DNA of 64,000 nt, taken from an uncultured Tropicimonas sp. (GTDB lineage: Bacteria > Pseudomonadota > Alphaproteobacteria > Rhodobacterales > Rhodobacteraceae). Under the pieces are notes generated by a model. The model was not told the DNA's origin, did no database searches, and was given only the letters and a program-made list of their open reading frames with translations. Where the stretch lies: assembly GCA_947497945.1 (NCBI GenBank), contig CANMIP010000025.1, forward strand, positions 39,342 through 103,341, given 5' to 3'. Below, one piece after another: positions 63,215 through 64,000 of this stretch. How positions within the stretch are numbered: position 1 is the first letter of the stretch; the number at the start of each line of letters is the position of its first letter. The translations under genes and the position numbers were made by a program.

Positions 63215-63925
63215 GTTGAGATGCGGCTTGGGCGGCATCGCCCTGAACGTCCCGCAGCCGAAGCTTCCGGACAGGGTTCGGGGCCATCTCGCGCCGGCCA
63301 AATGGGGCGAAACGCAAAACTGGTCAGCCCAGACTCGCCGAACACGTGGAACGCATCGCCGCAGTGCGCAATTTGATCGGACCAGATATGGAGTTCATGG
63401 TCGGCGCAGGTTATTCGATGAGCGTCGAACAGGCCATCGAGGCAACGCATGCGTTCAAACCCTAAGATCTTCTGTGGTTCGAGGAGCCGACCTTTCCCGA
63501 CGATTTCCAGGGCTCTGCCCGGATCGCCGAGGACACCGGCATGCCGCGCGCCAGGGGTGAGACTCCGCACCGGGTCCACGCATTCGAAAACGCTCTCGAC
63601 CTGGCCCGACTCTCCTGTCGTCAGCCAGACGCCTCAAAATGCGTCGCTATCACCGGCTGGCTCCGGGCGGGCCAAACACATGCGCCGTAACGGCGTGCCT
63701 GACTGTCTTCATGGCAAGCAGGAACTGCACATCTCGCTGGTTTCGGCGCAGCCCAAGGATGGCTGGGTCGAGCAGCATTCATTCCCGATCGACCACCACA
63801 CCACAGGCCCGGTCGTGCCGGAGGACGCCCTCGGCGTTGCTCCCGACACGCCTGGCACCGGCGTGGCTTTCGGTTGGGACAAACTGGACGCCGCCGCAGA
63901 CAGCGCCGGCTTGAGGAGGACGTAG
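63215..63925 (+). pseudogene. Broken mandelate racemase/muconate lactonizing enzyme family gene
   Basis: Fragments of one enolase-superfamily enzyme lie in three frames. An N-terminal piece (I-A-L-N-V-P-Q-P-K-L-P-D-R-V) is in frame 3. A central piece (K-T-G-Q-P-R-L-A-E-H-V-E-R-I to A-F-K-P) is in frame 1, ended by TAA at 63463. A continuation in the same frame (L-L-W-F-E-E-P-T-F-P-D-D-F) runs to T-G-W-L-R. The C-terminal piece (H-G-K-Q-E-L-H-I-S-L-V-S-A-Q-P) is in frame 2 after a shift near 63661-63672. About 130 codons are missing between the first two pieces. The usual metal-ligand segment (V-D-A-N) reads V-G-A-G. The stop is 4 bases before the dehydrogenase start. Confidence 0.8.
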
Positions 63926-63929
63926 AGCC

Positions 63930-64000
63930 ATGACTTACACGGCAGCATTTTATCGAGGCGACAAGACCTTCGAAGTGAAGCAGGTCGAGGAGGAGGCGCC
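63930..64000 (+). CDS. Zinc-type alcohol dehydrogenase family protein, 5' end only
   Basis: The first 23 codons (M-T-Y-T-A-A-F-Y-R-G-D-K-T-F-E-V-K-Q-V-E-E) are visible before the right edge. The pattern, a short strand followed by a charged turn and 'E-V-K-x-V-E', is the usual opening of medium-chain zinc dehydrogenases (sorbitol/idonate type). It starts after GAGGAGGACG at good spacing, 4 bases past the broken racemase gene. With the GntR regulator it may be a remnant of a sugar-acid pathway. Confidence 0.55.
   Translation, partial: MTYTAAFYRGDKTFEVKQVEEEA

Overview
The window is high-GC DNA from an alphaproteobacterium, most probably a member of the Rhodobacteraceae (Roseobacter/Rhodobacter group). 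The evidence is the set of lineage-typical genes and neighbourhoods: an RlmI-like methyltransferase coupled to a PIN-domain protein, DUF2927 and DUF5368 proteins, a TIGR02281-type aspartic protease, the CarD / 7Fe ferredoxin / S4 protein / SUV3-like helicase block, and FNR-type TTGAT-N4-ATCAA boxes. There are no rRNA or tRNA genes, no CRISPR array and no intact insertion sequence. Most of the window is ordinary chromosomal backbone; the far right end is a decaying accessory region.

Layout. 1-850: 3' end of an rRNA methyltransferase gene with a coupled PIN gene. 1150-7000 (minus): ileS, selD and a threonine-dehydratase-like enzyme. 7280-9160 (minus): a CBS-domain protein coupled to an ArsB/NhaD-SLC13 type transporter. 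9580-17460: selO, two EamA transporters, a DUF2927 lipoprotein preceded by a tiny coupled ORF, a 54-residue membrane peptide, a VWA/CoxE protein, an M48 peptidase and a TfoX C-terminal-like protein. 17850-28100 is the respiratory block: a SLAC1/TDT channel, a DUF5368 membrane protein and a Tat-exported sulfide:quinone-oxidoreductase-like flavoprotein, then cydDCABX (bd oxidase plus its ABC assembly factor) and a divergent Rrf2/NsrR-like regulator. Two FNR-type boxes, one FNR-like box and one NsrR-like dyad lie at the expected promoters, so the block looks like a micro-oxic/NO/sulfide response island.

28200-42500: envelope and ion-homeostasis genes (YbaY/META protein, MarC, aspartic protease, CBS-TrkH pair, metY, two unknown membrane/secreted proteins, a SIMPL protein, a 1,148-residue trans-envelope protein with GspL-like and GspC/PilP-like ends, and KefC). 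42800-45700: cobT/cobS and an aldo-keto reductase. 46080-51500: carD, fdxA, an S4 protein, a SUV3-like helicase and a TPR protein. 51580-58400: SCP2 protein, alpha/beta hydrolase, azlCD with an operator array, and a translationally coupled ABC ATPase / FtsX permease / AttH-lipocalin operon. 58500-61600: valS. 62200-64000: a GntR/FCD regulator next to a broken mandelate-racemase-family gene and the start of a zinc alcohol dehydrogenase.

The clearest unexplained structure is a dispersed intergenic element of about 135 bp (up to about 210 bp with conserved flanks). It has 18-bp terminal inverted repeats and a conserved core, with four recognisable copies (906-1040, 7065-7198, 13859-14005, 42591-42725) and three degenerate fragments. 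It never interrupts a gene and resembles a MITE/REP-type family. Other items for follow-up are the coupled 52-residue ORF before the DUF2927 lipoprotein, the three-half-site operator in front of azlC, the four-hairpin mosaic at 30446-30578, and the Tat-exported SQR-like cluster.
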